DNA of 44,385 nt, from the IMG/VR virus record IMGVR_UViG_3300049434_000008, positions 1 to 44,385 of that record; one strand, written 5' to 3'. The stretch is from a virus. The position numbers and the translations under genes were made by a program. The notes beneath the pieces were generated by a model that had not been told where the DNA came from, did no database searches, and was given only the letters and a program-made list of their open reading frames with translations. Below, one piece after another: positions 35,903-43,794 of the stretch (the stretch's first letter is position 1; each line of letters starts with the position of its first letter).

Positions 35903-36348
35903 TGGCTAACGGGGGTGGGGCGGTAACGCTCCACGTCCAGTCGAAGGATCTGCAGGCGCTGTTCGCGGCGGCGAAAGCCGCGGAGGGAACGTTGCAGGTC
36001 GAGTTGAGGCGTGGGGTGCGGGAGGCGGCGTTACCTGCTGTGCGGGCCGTACAGGAGGCCGCGTCCTGGTCTCCCCGTATCTCCGCCGCGGTGAAGGCGA
36101 AACCGTTCTTCACCGCCAAACGGGCGGGGGTGACGATCGTCGTCGACGCGTCACGGGCGCCCGAAGCTCGACCGCTCGAGCATGGCGGTGAAGGTGGCAC
36201 ATTCCGCCACCCCGTCTACGGGACGAAGACGTGGGTTGACCAGCCAGCGCAACCGTTTTTCTATGCCTCCATCGAACGGTCTGTGGAGGTTGAGATCGCT
36301 ATGCGCGCCGTCATGGCGCGGGTGGCCTACAAACTGGGGTTTAAGTGA
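35902..36348 (+). CDS. HK97 gp10-like tail/connector protein
   Basis: A 148-residue protein. 'GTLQVELRRGVREAALPAVR', then 'ASWSPRISAAVKAKPFF', 'PLEHGGEGGTFRHPVYG' and 'WVDQPAQPFF' follow the pattern of gp10-like head-tail or minor tail proteins, which usually lie closer to the connector genes; here it comes after the tube. TAATG overlap with the tube gene, GTGA with the next. Confidence 0.7.
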   Translation: MANGGGAVTLHVQSKDLQALFAAAKAAEGTLQVELRRGVREAALPAVRAVQEAASWSPRISAAVKAKPFFTAKRAGVTIVVDASRAPEARPLEHGGEGGTFRHPVYGTKTWVDQPAQPFFYASIERSVEVEIAMRAVMARVAYKLGFK

Positions 36349-36803
36349 AACTGCAAATCGGGGATAAGCAGTATGACTATCAGACGGCGGCGTTCAAAGC
36401 CCCGTTGACCCGGCTTATGGAGTTGAAGACCGCGGGTGGTGTCGGCCCCCGGTCGATCCGCAAAATGATTGTCGACATTTTCGGCGCCGAGTCGGATGAG
36501 GTTCGGGAGGAGATCCAGGACGACGTTGCCACGATGTTGGCGATGCAGTCGCTGGTGTTCCTCTGCTACCGGCTCGACGACGACACCACCATCGGGTTCA
36601 ACGACATCGCCGTCGGATACAGCGACCTCGCTTGGATCGTGGAGGACGGCGACGTTCCTGATGCACCGGACCCTACGACGGCGACGCCTGGAGATCAGAC
36701 GCCGCCATCAGACGAGACCGTGAACGAGCCCAAACCGAACGCGCCAAAGCGACCGCCACGTACGTCGAAGACGTCGAAGAGTCCGTCTACACCCACATCC
36801 TGA
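36345..36803 (+). CDS. Tail assembly chaperone, short form (gpG-like)
   Basis: A 152-residue protein from GTG 36345. The helical core 'FKAPLTRLMELKTAGGVGPR', 'MIVDIFGAESDEVREEIQDD' and 'SLVFLCYRLDD' is typical of the first chaperone before the tape measure gene. The tail past 'DAPDP' is Pro/Thr/Lys-rich and looks like out-of-frame readthrough, as in other phages that shift frame here. It would bind the tape measure during tail assembly. Confidence 0.82.
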   Translation: MKLQIGDKQYDYQTAAFKAPLTRLMELKTAGGVGPRSIRKMIVDIFGAESDEVREEIQDDVATMLAMQSLVFLCYRLDDDTTIGFNDIAVGYSDLAWIVEDGDVPDAPDPTTATPGDQTPPSDETVNEPKPNAPKRPPRTSKTSKSPSTPTS

Positions 36804-36964
36804 CCGTGTCCTGGATGTGGCCCGGGATAACGCCATTCAACGTGTGGGACCTGCCTTACGACATGTGGCAGATGTACGCCACCGCAGCCGCGGAAATCGA
36901 AGAGAAACAAGCTCAGGGGGGTAGAAGTGGCGTCCAAGTCCCTGAGCTTCCTCCTGTTCGGTGA
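36345..36964 (+). CDS. Tail assembly chaperone, frameshifted long form (gpGT-like)
   Basis: The -1 frame is open from 36662 to the TGA at 36962-36964 and reads 'YDGDAWRSDAAIRRDRERAQ', 'SVYTHILTVSWMWPGITPFN' and 'DLPYDMWQMYATAAAEIEEK', which is far more protein-like than the zero frame there. A -1 slip within 36662-36803 would fuse it to the short form; CCC-T at 36671-36674 ('DAPDP' then 'YDGDAW') is a good candidate, and CCAAAG at 36744-36749 is another. The extension ends inside the tape measure gene. Confidence 0.75.
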
Positions 36965-39515
36965 GGACGTCACTGCCTCGAAAGCATTCGCGAAGGTAGC
37001 GAAGTCGGCTGAGGTTGCGGACGGGCAGATCAAGAAGGCATTCGGCGGCGGGTCGCTCCTAGCTATCGGTGCGCTCGCTGGTGGTCTGGGTTTGGCCGTG
37101 AAGGGCGCCGCTGACTATCAGACTGCGATGACCCGCCTGGTTACGGCTGGTGGTGAGTCGGAGAAGAACCTCGCGTTGGTGTCCAAGGGTGTTATGGCGG
37201 TGTCGTCCGCGACTGGCACCGGTTTGCATGCTGCTGGTGACGCGATGTACTACATCGAGTCGGCTGGGTTCCACGGCGCTAAGGGCCTCGCGGTGTTGAA
37301 GGCCGCTGCGCAGGGCGCGAAGGTTGAAGGCGCTGACACGAAAGTCGTCGCTGACGCGCTGACCACGGCGTTAACTGACCTCGGCAAGCACGCGGGGCCT
37401 CCTGCTGTGGTCATGTCCCAGTTGGTGGAAACGGTCGCGCACGGCAAACTGACGATGGACGCTCTGGCGGGGTCGCTGCATTCAGTCCTCCCAAACGCGT
37501 CCGCTATCGGGATCTCCTTCGGGCAGGTCGCCGGTGCGATCGCGACGATGACCGCGCAGGGTATCTCAGCGGATCAGGCTACGCAGAACTTGAACCACGC
37601 CATCCTGTCTCTGGCGAACCCGACCGCTGTTCAGACGAAGGCGATGGCCGCGTTCGGGTTGAACGCGTCGGTCGTTGCGAAGAACCTCGGCAAGCAAGGT
37701 CTCACGGGCACGCTTGAAGAGTTGACAAATACCATCACCAGCCACATGGGGCCGGCTGGTTTGACGATCACCAACTCGTTGAACACGAGCAAGATCGCTG
37801 CGGACAAGGTGTCCGAGGGTTATAAGGCGATGGTTCCCGCGGCGCAGAAGTATTTCGACGCGCTGGTGAGCGGTAAGACCATCTCCCAGAGCACCATCGA
37901 CGGGACTAAGGGTCTCACGTTGGCTCAGGATACCCAGATCAAGCAACTGGTGGTGCTGTACAAGCGGGCGAGTGGGTTCTCTGATCTGCTGAAGTCCGGC
38001 AACCCGGATGCCTTGACCTACGCTGCGGCGTTGTCGAAGATGACGGGTGGCGCTACGGGCTTGCAGGTCGCGCTGCACTTGACCGGCGACAACCTGGAGA
38101 CGTTCAAGAAGAACGTCACGGATGTCAGTAAGACGACGGCTGATGCTGGCGGAAACGTCAAGGACTTCGCGGTTCAGCAGCAGACGCTGAACGGGAAACT
38201 CGCGGACTTGAAGGTGTCGGCTAGCAACATGGCCGTTACGTTCGGGACGCAACTGATTCCGGCGCTCACCAGTGCTGCGGACTTCACGTTGAAGCACAAG
38301 ACCGCCATCGAGGCGCTGGTCGGGTCGCTGCTGGCGATGAAGGTCGGCATGATGGGCGTCAGTTTCACTATGGGTGCCATCGCCACAGCGCAGACCGTGT
38401 GGGCCGCGTCGACCGCGGTCATCACCGCTGGCGTGTCCGGGTTGGAGACCGCGTACGTCGCTGCGATGTACGCCATGGAAGTGGCGACGGGCCCGGTTGG
38501 TATCGCGATCGGTGTTGCTGCTGCCGCTATAGCGATCGGAACGAAGGGCTTCGGTCTGTTCGGCGGTTCCGCGCATGCACAGATTAAGCCTGTGCAGGCG
38601 TTGACGGACGCGATCACCGCTGATGGTGACGCTGTTGGGAAGCTGACCACCGCGCAACTGAACAACACTCTGCAGTCCAAGGGCGCGTACGACGCTGGTA
38701 TCAAACTCGGTTTGAGCCAGCGGACGATCTTGCAGGCTGCGTTGGGTAACGCCGCGGCGCAGAAGGAGGTCCGGGCGGCTACGGATGCTGCGACCAACGC
38801 AGTGAAGAATGCTACGTCGGCTGACCACATTCACCGGTCAGGTATCGGTGATGTTACGAAGGCGCAGAAGGACGCTAAGGCCGCGGCTGATCTGCTGAAC
38901 GGGTCGGTGAACACGCTGACGGGCCAGTTGGGTGCGTCGAAGCATGCCGCGGACAACGTGGCCGCAGCATTGCGGGGGATACCTAAGTCGATCACTCCGC
39001 GTATTGCGCTCCTAAACGCACAGACCGTCGAAGCGCAGATTGACTATCTGACCCGGTCGCGGTCGATCCAAGTTTCGCTGCAGTCGCAGAACTCGAACAC
39101 CAAACTGGCCGCGCAGTTGGCGAACTCTCCGCTCCACCCGGCCACCGGGGGCCTATTGATTGGTCCTGGTTCTGGGACTTCGGACTCGATCCCAGCGATG
39201 GTCTCCAACGGCGAGTATGTCGTGAACGCGGCGGCTACAGCGAAATTCCGGCCATTCCTGGACGCGATCAACGGCAGCGGGGTCCACCGCGCACCGGGAT
39301 ATGCCACGGGTGGCGCGGTAGGCGTTTCGGGTGGGAATCAGTCGAGGTTCGTGACGAACTGGCAGAACGCGTCACGCGGCGGCGGGGATGTGTACATCAC
39401 CGTCAACGCTGGTTTGGGCACCAACGGGCCGGCGGTGGGGAAGCAGATCGCTGCTGAGTTGGAGCGGTACGTCGGCGGCGGCGGCAAAGTCAAGATCGCT
39501 CGGGGCGTGAACTAG
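36927..39515 (+). CDS. Tape measure protein
   Basis: An 862-residue protein, the largest in the genome, setting tail length. It starts at GTG behind GGGGGG. Residues 40-60 are hydrophobic ('GGGSLLAIGALAGGLGLAVK'). The 'TAMTRLVTAGGESEKNL' and 'GISFGQVAGAIATMTAQGIS' segments match the TP901-type tape measure core. A second hydrophobic stretch lies at about residues 465-535. The last 120 residues contain 'GPGSGTSDSIPAMVSNGEYV', usual in this family. The final 'VGKQIAAELERY' is shared with the 25250 product. It overlaps the chaperone long form. Confidence 0.93.
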   Translation: MASKSLSFLLFGEDVTASKAFAKVAKSAEVADGQIKKAFGGGSLLAIGALAGGLGLAVKGAADYQTAMTRLVTAGGESEKNLALVSKGVMAVSSATGTGLHAAGDAMYYIESAGFHGAKGLAVLKAAAQGAKVEGADTKVVADALTTALTDLGKHAGPPAVVMSQLVETVAHGKLTMDALAGSLHSVLPNASAIGISFGQVAGAIATMTAQGISADQATQNLNHAILSLANPTAVQTKAMAAFGLNASVVAKNLGKQGLTGTLEELTNTITSHMGPAGLTITNSLNTSKIAADKVSEGYKAMVPAAQKYFDALVSGKTISQSTIDGTKGLTLAQDTQIKQLVVLYKRASGFSDLLKSGNPDALTYAAALSKMTGGATGLQVALHLTGDNLETFKKNVTDVSKTTADAGGNVKDFAVQQQTLNGKLADLKVSASNMAVTFGTQLIPALTSAADFTLKHKTAIEALVGSLLAMKVGMMGVSFTMGAIATAQTVWAASTAVITAGVSGLETAYVAAMYAMEVATGPVGIAIGVAAAAIAIGTKGFGLFGGSAHAQIKPVQALTDAITADGDAVGKLTTAQLNNTLQSKGAYDAGIKLGLSQRTILQAALGNAAAQKEVRAATDAATNAVKNATSADHIHRSGIGDVTKAQKDAKAAADLLNGSVNTLTGQLGASKHAADNVAAALRGIPKSITPRIALLNAQTVEAQIDYLTRSRSIQVSLQSQNSNTKLAAQLANSPLHPATGGLLIGPGSGTSDSIPAMVSNGEYVVNAAATAKFRPFLDAINGSGVHRAPGYATGGAVGVSGGNQSRFVTNWQNASRGGGDVYITVNAGLGTNGPAVGKQIAAELERYVGGGGKVKIARGVN
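39441..39464 (+). repeat. 24-base match to the 25250 gene
   Basis: Identical to 25490-25513 and in the same frame, near the 3' end of the tape measure gene. Confidence 0.85.
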
Positions 39516-41677
39516 TGGCTACTGGGCTGCCAGCAGGACAGATCCTTGAGATTGAGTCGCTCACCTCGCCTGGTGTGTGGACTGACGTTTCAGCGGATGT
39601 GGATTTCGTGCAGGGCATGCCGATCCAGCGGGGCCGGAACACGGTGTTTTCCCAACCCGCGGTCGGGTCGATGACTGTGCATTTGGATAACACGACGGGG
39701 AAGTTCACGCCGTTGCGGCAGGTACTTGCTGATGGGGTGACGGCGCACCCGTACTACCCGAACCTGATCCCCCGCCGAAGATTGCGGTACACGAACACCC
39801 CCACTGGTGTGCGGTTCCTGGGCTATATCCAGTCGTTCCCCCCGGCGATGGAGAACGGTGTCCGCGGGATCGTCACGATCAGCGCCTACGACCGGCTGAA
39901 ACTGCTGGACAAGGTGCAGTTGCAAACCCCGATCCTGCAAGAAATCCTCACCTCATCGCCGTACAGGGTGTGGCCGTTGACTGACGCCGCACTGTCGTCG
40001 ACGGCGGTGGAGCGGTTCGGGAACAAGCCTCTCATTGTCAAGGGTGGTGGCGCGGCCCCGACATTCGGAGCTGTCGGCCCGCAAGCGGTTGACGGGACAG
40101 CAGTTAGCTTCACCCCCGGATCCGCGTCGAGCGGGCAGTACCTGTCAACGGATGTAAGCGCCGCGAACTCCGCGTACACCACACGGGTCAGTGTTTCCTA
40201 CACGCTGTTGATCAAACGCGTCGGGAACCCCACGTTCGCAGAGGGCATCATCGCGGTGGATTCGGATTACTTCATCTCGAACGTCTACTCTGGCCTCTCG
40301 ATCGACACCACCGGTCACGTCGTCTACGGAGATTGGGTTAGCGCGGCTATCACGTCGTCCGTGACGGTCACGGACGGCAACTTCCATCACATCGCCTTGA
40401 CGTACGCGTCGAACAAGCCCGGATCGGGCGGCACCTACACTCTCTATGTCGACGGCGTGTCGGTGGGCACCACGACCGACGCAAGTAGTTTCGCTTTCCC
40501 TTATCAGGCCGTCAGGATTGGGCAGGCTGCTGTAGGTGGCGGGGTCGCATCGGCCCTTTTCACCGGAACAATCAGTTACCCCGCGATTTACTTGTCTACC
40601 CTCAGTTCGGCGCAGGTCGCATCACAGGCAGCGGCACGGCTCGGTTATGCGGGTGACCCGACCGGTACCCGTATCTCACGGCTGCTCACCGTCGCTGGGC
40701 TGGCCTCGAGCGATTGGAACCTCGACGCCGGGATAGCAACTGTCGGGATCTACCCGCAGGCGGGGAAGAGTGTCCTCGCCGCGTGCCAGGAACTGGTGGA
40801 CGCTGAGGGTGGCGGTGCGGTTTTTTACATCGGCCCGGACGGGAAGGCACGGTTCGCTGACCGGCATTACCGTAAACCCGCCGCTCCGGTGATGACGTTG
40901 GACGCGGTGCAGGATCTGATCCAGTCGCCGTTCCAACCGGACTACGACGACCAGAACCTGTTCAACTCGACCGCCGTCACCCGGGCTGATGCCACCGGCA
41001 CGCTCAGCACCCAGACGTACACGAACACGGCCAGTCAAACCACGTACGGCCTGACGACGGACACGGTCACGTCCTACGCCACCGCCGACGCTGACGCGCT
41101 CGCTCTCGCGCAGTTCCGGGTAGCGGCGAACTCAACCCCCGGCTACCGTCTCCCGCAAGTCGCCGTGGACCTGATGAGCGCACAAAACAATTTGTACGCC
41201 GCGATGGCGAACGTGCAGATCGGGTCACGCATCCGGATCAACAACCTCCCCGCCGTCGCAGCACCCGACGCATCAATGGACTTCGTTGTCGAGGGGTGGA
41301 CGGAAACCCCCGCCACCGACTCGTATGTGGTGCAGTTTGACCTGTCCGCCGCTGACAACCCCCCGTTCGGGATTTGGGACGACACAGCTTACGGCCGGGC
41401 ACAGTCCGCAGGGTCGACACTCACCGCCGCTATCACCGCCGCCGCTACGACCGTGCAGATCACCACCACCACGGGCCCAGCGTTCACGACAGTCTCAGCG
41501 CGGTACCCGCTGAACATCCAGATCGGGCAGGAAGTGATCACCCTCAACACCGCACCCGGCGCCACGTCACCTCAAACGTTCACCGGGGTCACCCGCGGCA
41601 CGAACGGCACTCCTGCCGCTGCGCAGGCCATCAACTCGACCGTGACCCTGTGGCCCGCCGCCACATGGGCATTCTAG
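39515..41677 (+). CDS. Minor tail protein with lectin-like insert
   Basis: A 720-residue protein. Residues 1-130 and about 390-640 look like baseplate hub or distal-tail parts ('GQILEIESLTSPGVWTDVSA', 'GMPIQRGRNTVFSQPAVG', 'FYIGPDGKARFADRHY'). Between them, residues about 140-370 form a LamG/concanavalin-like beta sandwich ('DGTAVSFTPGSASSGQYLST', 'HHIALTYASNKPGSGGTYTL', 'YVDGVSVGTTTDA'), which may bind cell-surface sugar. The last 90 residues carry a small Thr-rich beta domain. The tape measure TAG overlaps its GTG. Confidence 0.82.
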   Translation: MATGLPAGQILEIESLTSPGVWTDVSADVDFVQGMPIQRGRNTVFSQPAVGSMTVHLDNTTGKFTPLRQVLADGVTAHPYYPNLIPRRRLRYTNTPTGVRFLGYIQSFPPAMENGVRGIVTISAYDRLKLLDKVQLQTPILQEILTSSPYRVWPLTDAALSSTAVERFGNKPLIVKGGGAAPTFGAVGPQAVDGTAVSFTPGSASSGQYLSTDVSAANSAYTTRVSVSYTLLIKRVGNPTFAEGIIAVDSDYFISNVYSGLSIDTTGHVVYGDWVSAAITSSVTVTDGNFHHIALTYASNKPGSGGTYTLYVDGVSVGTTTDASSFAFPYQAVRIGQAAVGGGVASALFTGTISYPAIYLSTLSSAQVASQAAARLGYAGDPTGTRISRLLTVAGLASSDWNLDAGIATVGIYPQAGKSVLAACQELVDAEGGGAVFYIGPDGKARFADRHYRKPAAPVMTLDAVQDLIQSPFQPDYDDQNLFNSTAVTRADATGTLSTQTYTNTASQTTYGLTTDTVTSYATADADALALAQFRVAANSTPGYRLPQVAVDLMSAQNNLYAAMANVQIGSRIRINNLPAVAAPDASMDFVVEGWTETPATDSYVVQFDLSAADNPPFGIWDDTAYGRAQSAGSTLTAAITAAATTVQITTTTGPAFTTVSARYPLNIQIGQEVITLNTAPGATSPQTFTGVTRGTNGTPAAAQAINSTVTLWPAATWAF

Positions 41678-41690
41678 GAAGCGGGACCTA

Positions 41691-42212
41691 ATGGTTGCAC
41701 TCCCCACCGTGCCGACCCAACCGGCTGTCGGCGACCTGTCGACCGCGCTGTGGGCGGATCAGGTCGCGCAGTGGGCCGCGTTCCTCGCCGCGCCCCCCCT
41801 GTTCCTCGGACACCAAACGACCACACAGTCACTAACGAGCGCTGCGTGGACAGCGATCTCATTCGACACGATGGACGTCGACACGAAAACAGGTTGGGCC
41901 ACCGGGGCGAACACCCGCTACACCGCGCAATACGCCGGCTACTACGAGATCAAAGGCATCGTCGCTTTCGCGGCGAACGCCACCGGCTATCGCGGTGCGG
42001 CGATCGTCATCAACGGCGCCGCGATCGCGGGCAGCTCCTCGAACCAAACGTTAGGTAACCCTGGCGCGATCGCCGCCTACATCGAAGTGGTGGACGAGGT
42101 TTTCTTGAACGTCAACGACTTTGTGCAGATCCTCGGCGTCCAAGCATCCGGTGGCGCACTGAGCACGGTGACGCTCGGGTCGAAGTTCCGCGCCCGGTGG
42201 GTGTCCTCGTGA
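41691..42212 (+). CDS. Tail protein with C1q/TNF-like jelly-roll domain
   Basis: A 173-residue protein. The first 45 residues are a helical attachment region ('TALWADQVAQWAAFLAAPPL'). Residues 50-173 follow the C1q-like pattern: 'TSAAWTAISFDTMDVDTKTG', 'YTAQYAGYYEIKGIVAFAAN', 'AYIEVVDEVFLNVNDFVQIL' and an aromatic C-terminus. Such domains trimerise and often tip phage tails. Likely a receptor-binding or baseplate-edge protein. Confidence 0.78.
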   Translation: MVALPTVPTQPAVGDLSTALWADQVAQWAAFLAAPPLFLGHQTTTQSLTSAAWTAISFDTMDVDTKTGWATGANTRYTAQYAGYYEIKGIVAFAANATGYRGAAIVINGAAIAGSSSNQTLGNPGAIAAYIEVVDEVFLNVNDFVQILGVQASGGALSTVTLGSKFRARWVSS

Positions 42213-42278
42213 CTGTGGATCCACGCCTGGACATCCGTCCTTCCGGCTGTTGACCCACGATGCAGGAGGGGCAGATGC

Positions 42279-42497
42279 ATGAGCGACCAGACCCCCAACA
42301 TCCTCGCGGGCGGGGCGCTGCTGGTGTCGACCATCACCGGCTGGTTCGCCATCCGTAGCCAAGTCCGCAAAGACCGTGACGCGGCAGCCAAAGTGATCGA
42401 AGAGCGCGTGCGGAAAGAGATCAGGGACGAGAACCGATTGAAGGAACTCGAAGACGAGATCCAGCGCCGCGACAACGAGCAGGAGGGCCACAAGTGA
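42279..42497 (+). CDS. Membrane-anchored coiled-coil protein, second holin candidate
   Basis: A 72-residue protein. One membrane segment at about residues 7-24 ('ILAGGALLVSTITGWFAI'), then a strongly charged helix ('QVRKDRDAAAKVIEERVRKE') to the end. This topology (one pass plus coiled coil) fits small holins or spanin-like/antiholin factors. AGGAGGGG upstream. The 66-base gap before it holds only a 14-codon frame with no visible meaning. Confidence 0.62.
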   Translation: MSDQTPNILAGGALLVSTITGWFAIRSQVRKDRDAAAKVIEERVRKEIRDENRLKELEDEIQRRDNEQEGHK

Positions 42498-43249
42498 CTT
42501 CCCAGTCAGCAGAGACTGAGATTCCGAAGGCTGTATTGCGACCGCGGACCGAGCGGTTGGTGTGGATGCTGTTCGCCCTTGTCGTGGCCATCGCTTTGGT
42601 CGTCGCGTTCCTGTTCGTGAAACTCGGGCAGGCCAACAGCACCGCGCATTCGGCCGATAAGGCGGGCAAGGCGAACGCAGCGGGACTGGCCAGCGCTAAC
42701 TCGAAGCTGATCAAGGCTGGGCAGGCACCAGTACCTACACCGACATCTCCTGGCGCTGTGACGGTCACGGTGACCGCGCCACCGCCCATCGTGGTCGGCC
42801 CGTCGAACCTGCAGGTATCCGCAGCTGTCGCCGTTTACTGCGCGCAGCACAGCGGGTGCGCCAGCGGCCCAACCGCGGCCCAAGTCGCTCAAGCTGTAGC
42901 TACTTACTGCACCAGCAACGGGCAGTGCAAGGGCACAGTCGGGAAACCCGGTGCGACGGGTTCGGCGGGCACGTCCGGTGCGCCGGGCAGGGACGGCCAG
43001 AACGCGACCCCCGATCAGGTCGCCGCCGCTGTCGTGTCGTACTGCTCGACCAAGGACAACTGCCAGGGCCCGGCTGGTGTGTCGGGTGCTGCTGGCGCGG
43101 CAGGTTCGGACGGACGCGACGGTTACCCGCCGCTCGGCTTCACCTTCACGATCAACAGTCCGCCGCTCGGTGACACCAACTACTCCTGCACCCCCGACAC
43201 CACCCCCGCGGCTGGGACGCAACCCCACTACTCCTGCGTGAAGGAATAG
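42494..43249 (+). CDS. Membrane-anchored collagen-like protein
   Basis: A 251-residue protein. Residues 22-45 are a membrane segment ('VWMLFALVVAIALVVAFLFV') preceded by a basic stretch, which should leave the rest outside the membrane. A Pro/Thr/Val linker follows. Three repeats of about 30-60 residues carry 'AVYCAQHSGC', 'ATYCTSNGQC' and 'VSYCSTKDNC'. The second and third are each followed by Gly-x-y runs ('GKPGATGSAGTSGAPGRDGQ' and 'GPAGVSGAAGAAGSDGRDG'). The end has two more Cys. A collagen-like stalk with Cys staples on a membrane anchor is unusual between tail and lysis genes. Coupled to the 42279 gene by overlap. Confidence 0.75.
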   Translation: MTSQSAETEIPKAVLRPRTERLVWMLFALVVAIALVVAFLFVKLGQANSTAHSADKAGKANAAGLASANSKLIKAGQAPVPTPTSPGAVTVTVTAPPPIVVGPSNLQVSAAVAVYCAQHSGCASGPTAAQVAQAVATYCTSNGQCKGTVGKPGATGSAGTSGAPGRDGQNATPDQVAAAVVSYCSTKDNCQGPAGVSGAAGAAGSDGRDGYPPLGFTFTINSPPLGDTNYSCTPDTTPAAGTQPHYSCVKE

Positions 43250-43251
43250 CC

Positions 43252-43794
43252 ATGCTCACGATCACCGACCTGGACGAGTTCATGGTCACCGCGCCACCAG
43301 TCGGCAGCCTCGAGATGGTCCGCAGCTTCTACTCACCGATCGACAAAGTCCACGAGGTACTGAAAGCCATCATCGGATCGGCGCAGCACTCGATCGTGAT
43401 CAGCATGTTCGGCTACGACGACGACGAACTCGCGGCGATGCTCGACACTGCGTTGGGGAACCCCCGCATGTATGTGCAGATCACCCTCGACTCATCCCAG
43501 GCGGGCGGGGTGCATGAGAAGGCGCTGCTGACGAAGTACGCGCACACGATGACTGGCAACTCGGTCGCGATCGGTCGCTCGGAGAAGGGCGCGATCGTGC
43601 ACCGCAAGATGGTCATCGTTGACGGCTTGTGGTGGATCGGCGGGTCGACGAACTGGTCGGTCAGTGGTGAAACGCTGCAGGACAACGAACTGACGGTCGT
43701 CAGGGACGCTCTGCATTGCACGAAAGCGCGAAGCATCCTCGACATCGCCCACGACCACATCCTGTCCGTGATGGCCAAGAAGGCAGCGGCATGA
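43252..43794 (+). CDS. Phospholipase D-like (HKD) protein
   Basis: A 180-residue protein with a single HKD motif: His117, Lys119 and Asp124 in 'IVHRKMVIVDGLWWIGGSTN', with the following Ser132/Asn134. The front 'YSPIDKVHEVLKAIIGSAQH' and 'SIVISMFGYDDDELAAML' is the usual first strand-helix unit. One HKD per chain means it should act as a dimer, like Nuc-type nucleases. No signal peptide. It could be a nuclease or a phosphodiesterase acting on membrane lipid. It starts two bases past the collagen-like gene and overlaps the endolysin start. Confidence 0.85.
   Translation: MLTITDLDEFMVTAPPVGSLEMVRSFYSPIDKVHEVLKAIIGSAQHSIVISMFGYDDDELAAMLDTALGNPRMYVQITLDSSQAGGVHEKALLTKYAHTMTGNSVAIGRSEKGAIVHRKMVIVDGLWWIGGSTNWSVSGETLQDNELTVVRDALHCTKARSILDIAHDHILSVMAKKAAA

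Noticed and set aside
37566-38834. 422-codon antisense frame across the tape measure gene
   Set aside because: Long antisense frames are expected opposite GC-rich coding DNA; the product is Arg-rich with no motif and there is no ribosome site.
42210-42254. 14-codon GTG frame after the C1q-like gene
   Set aside because: Too short and without features; at most a coupling leader.
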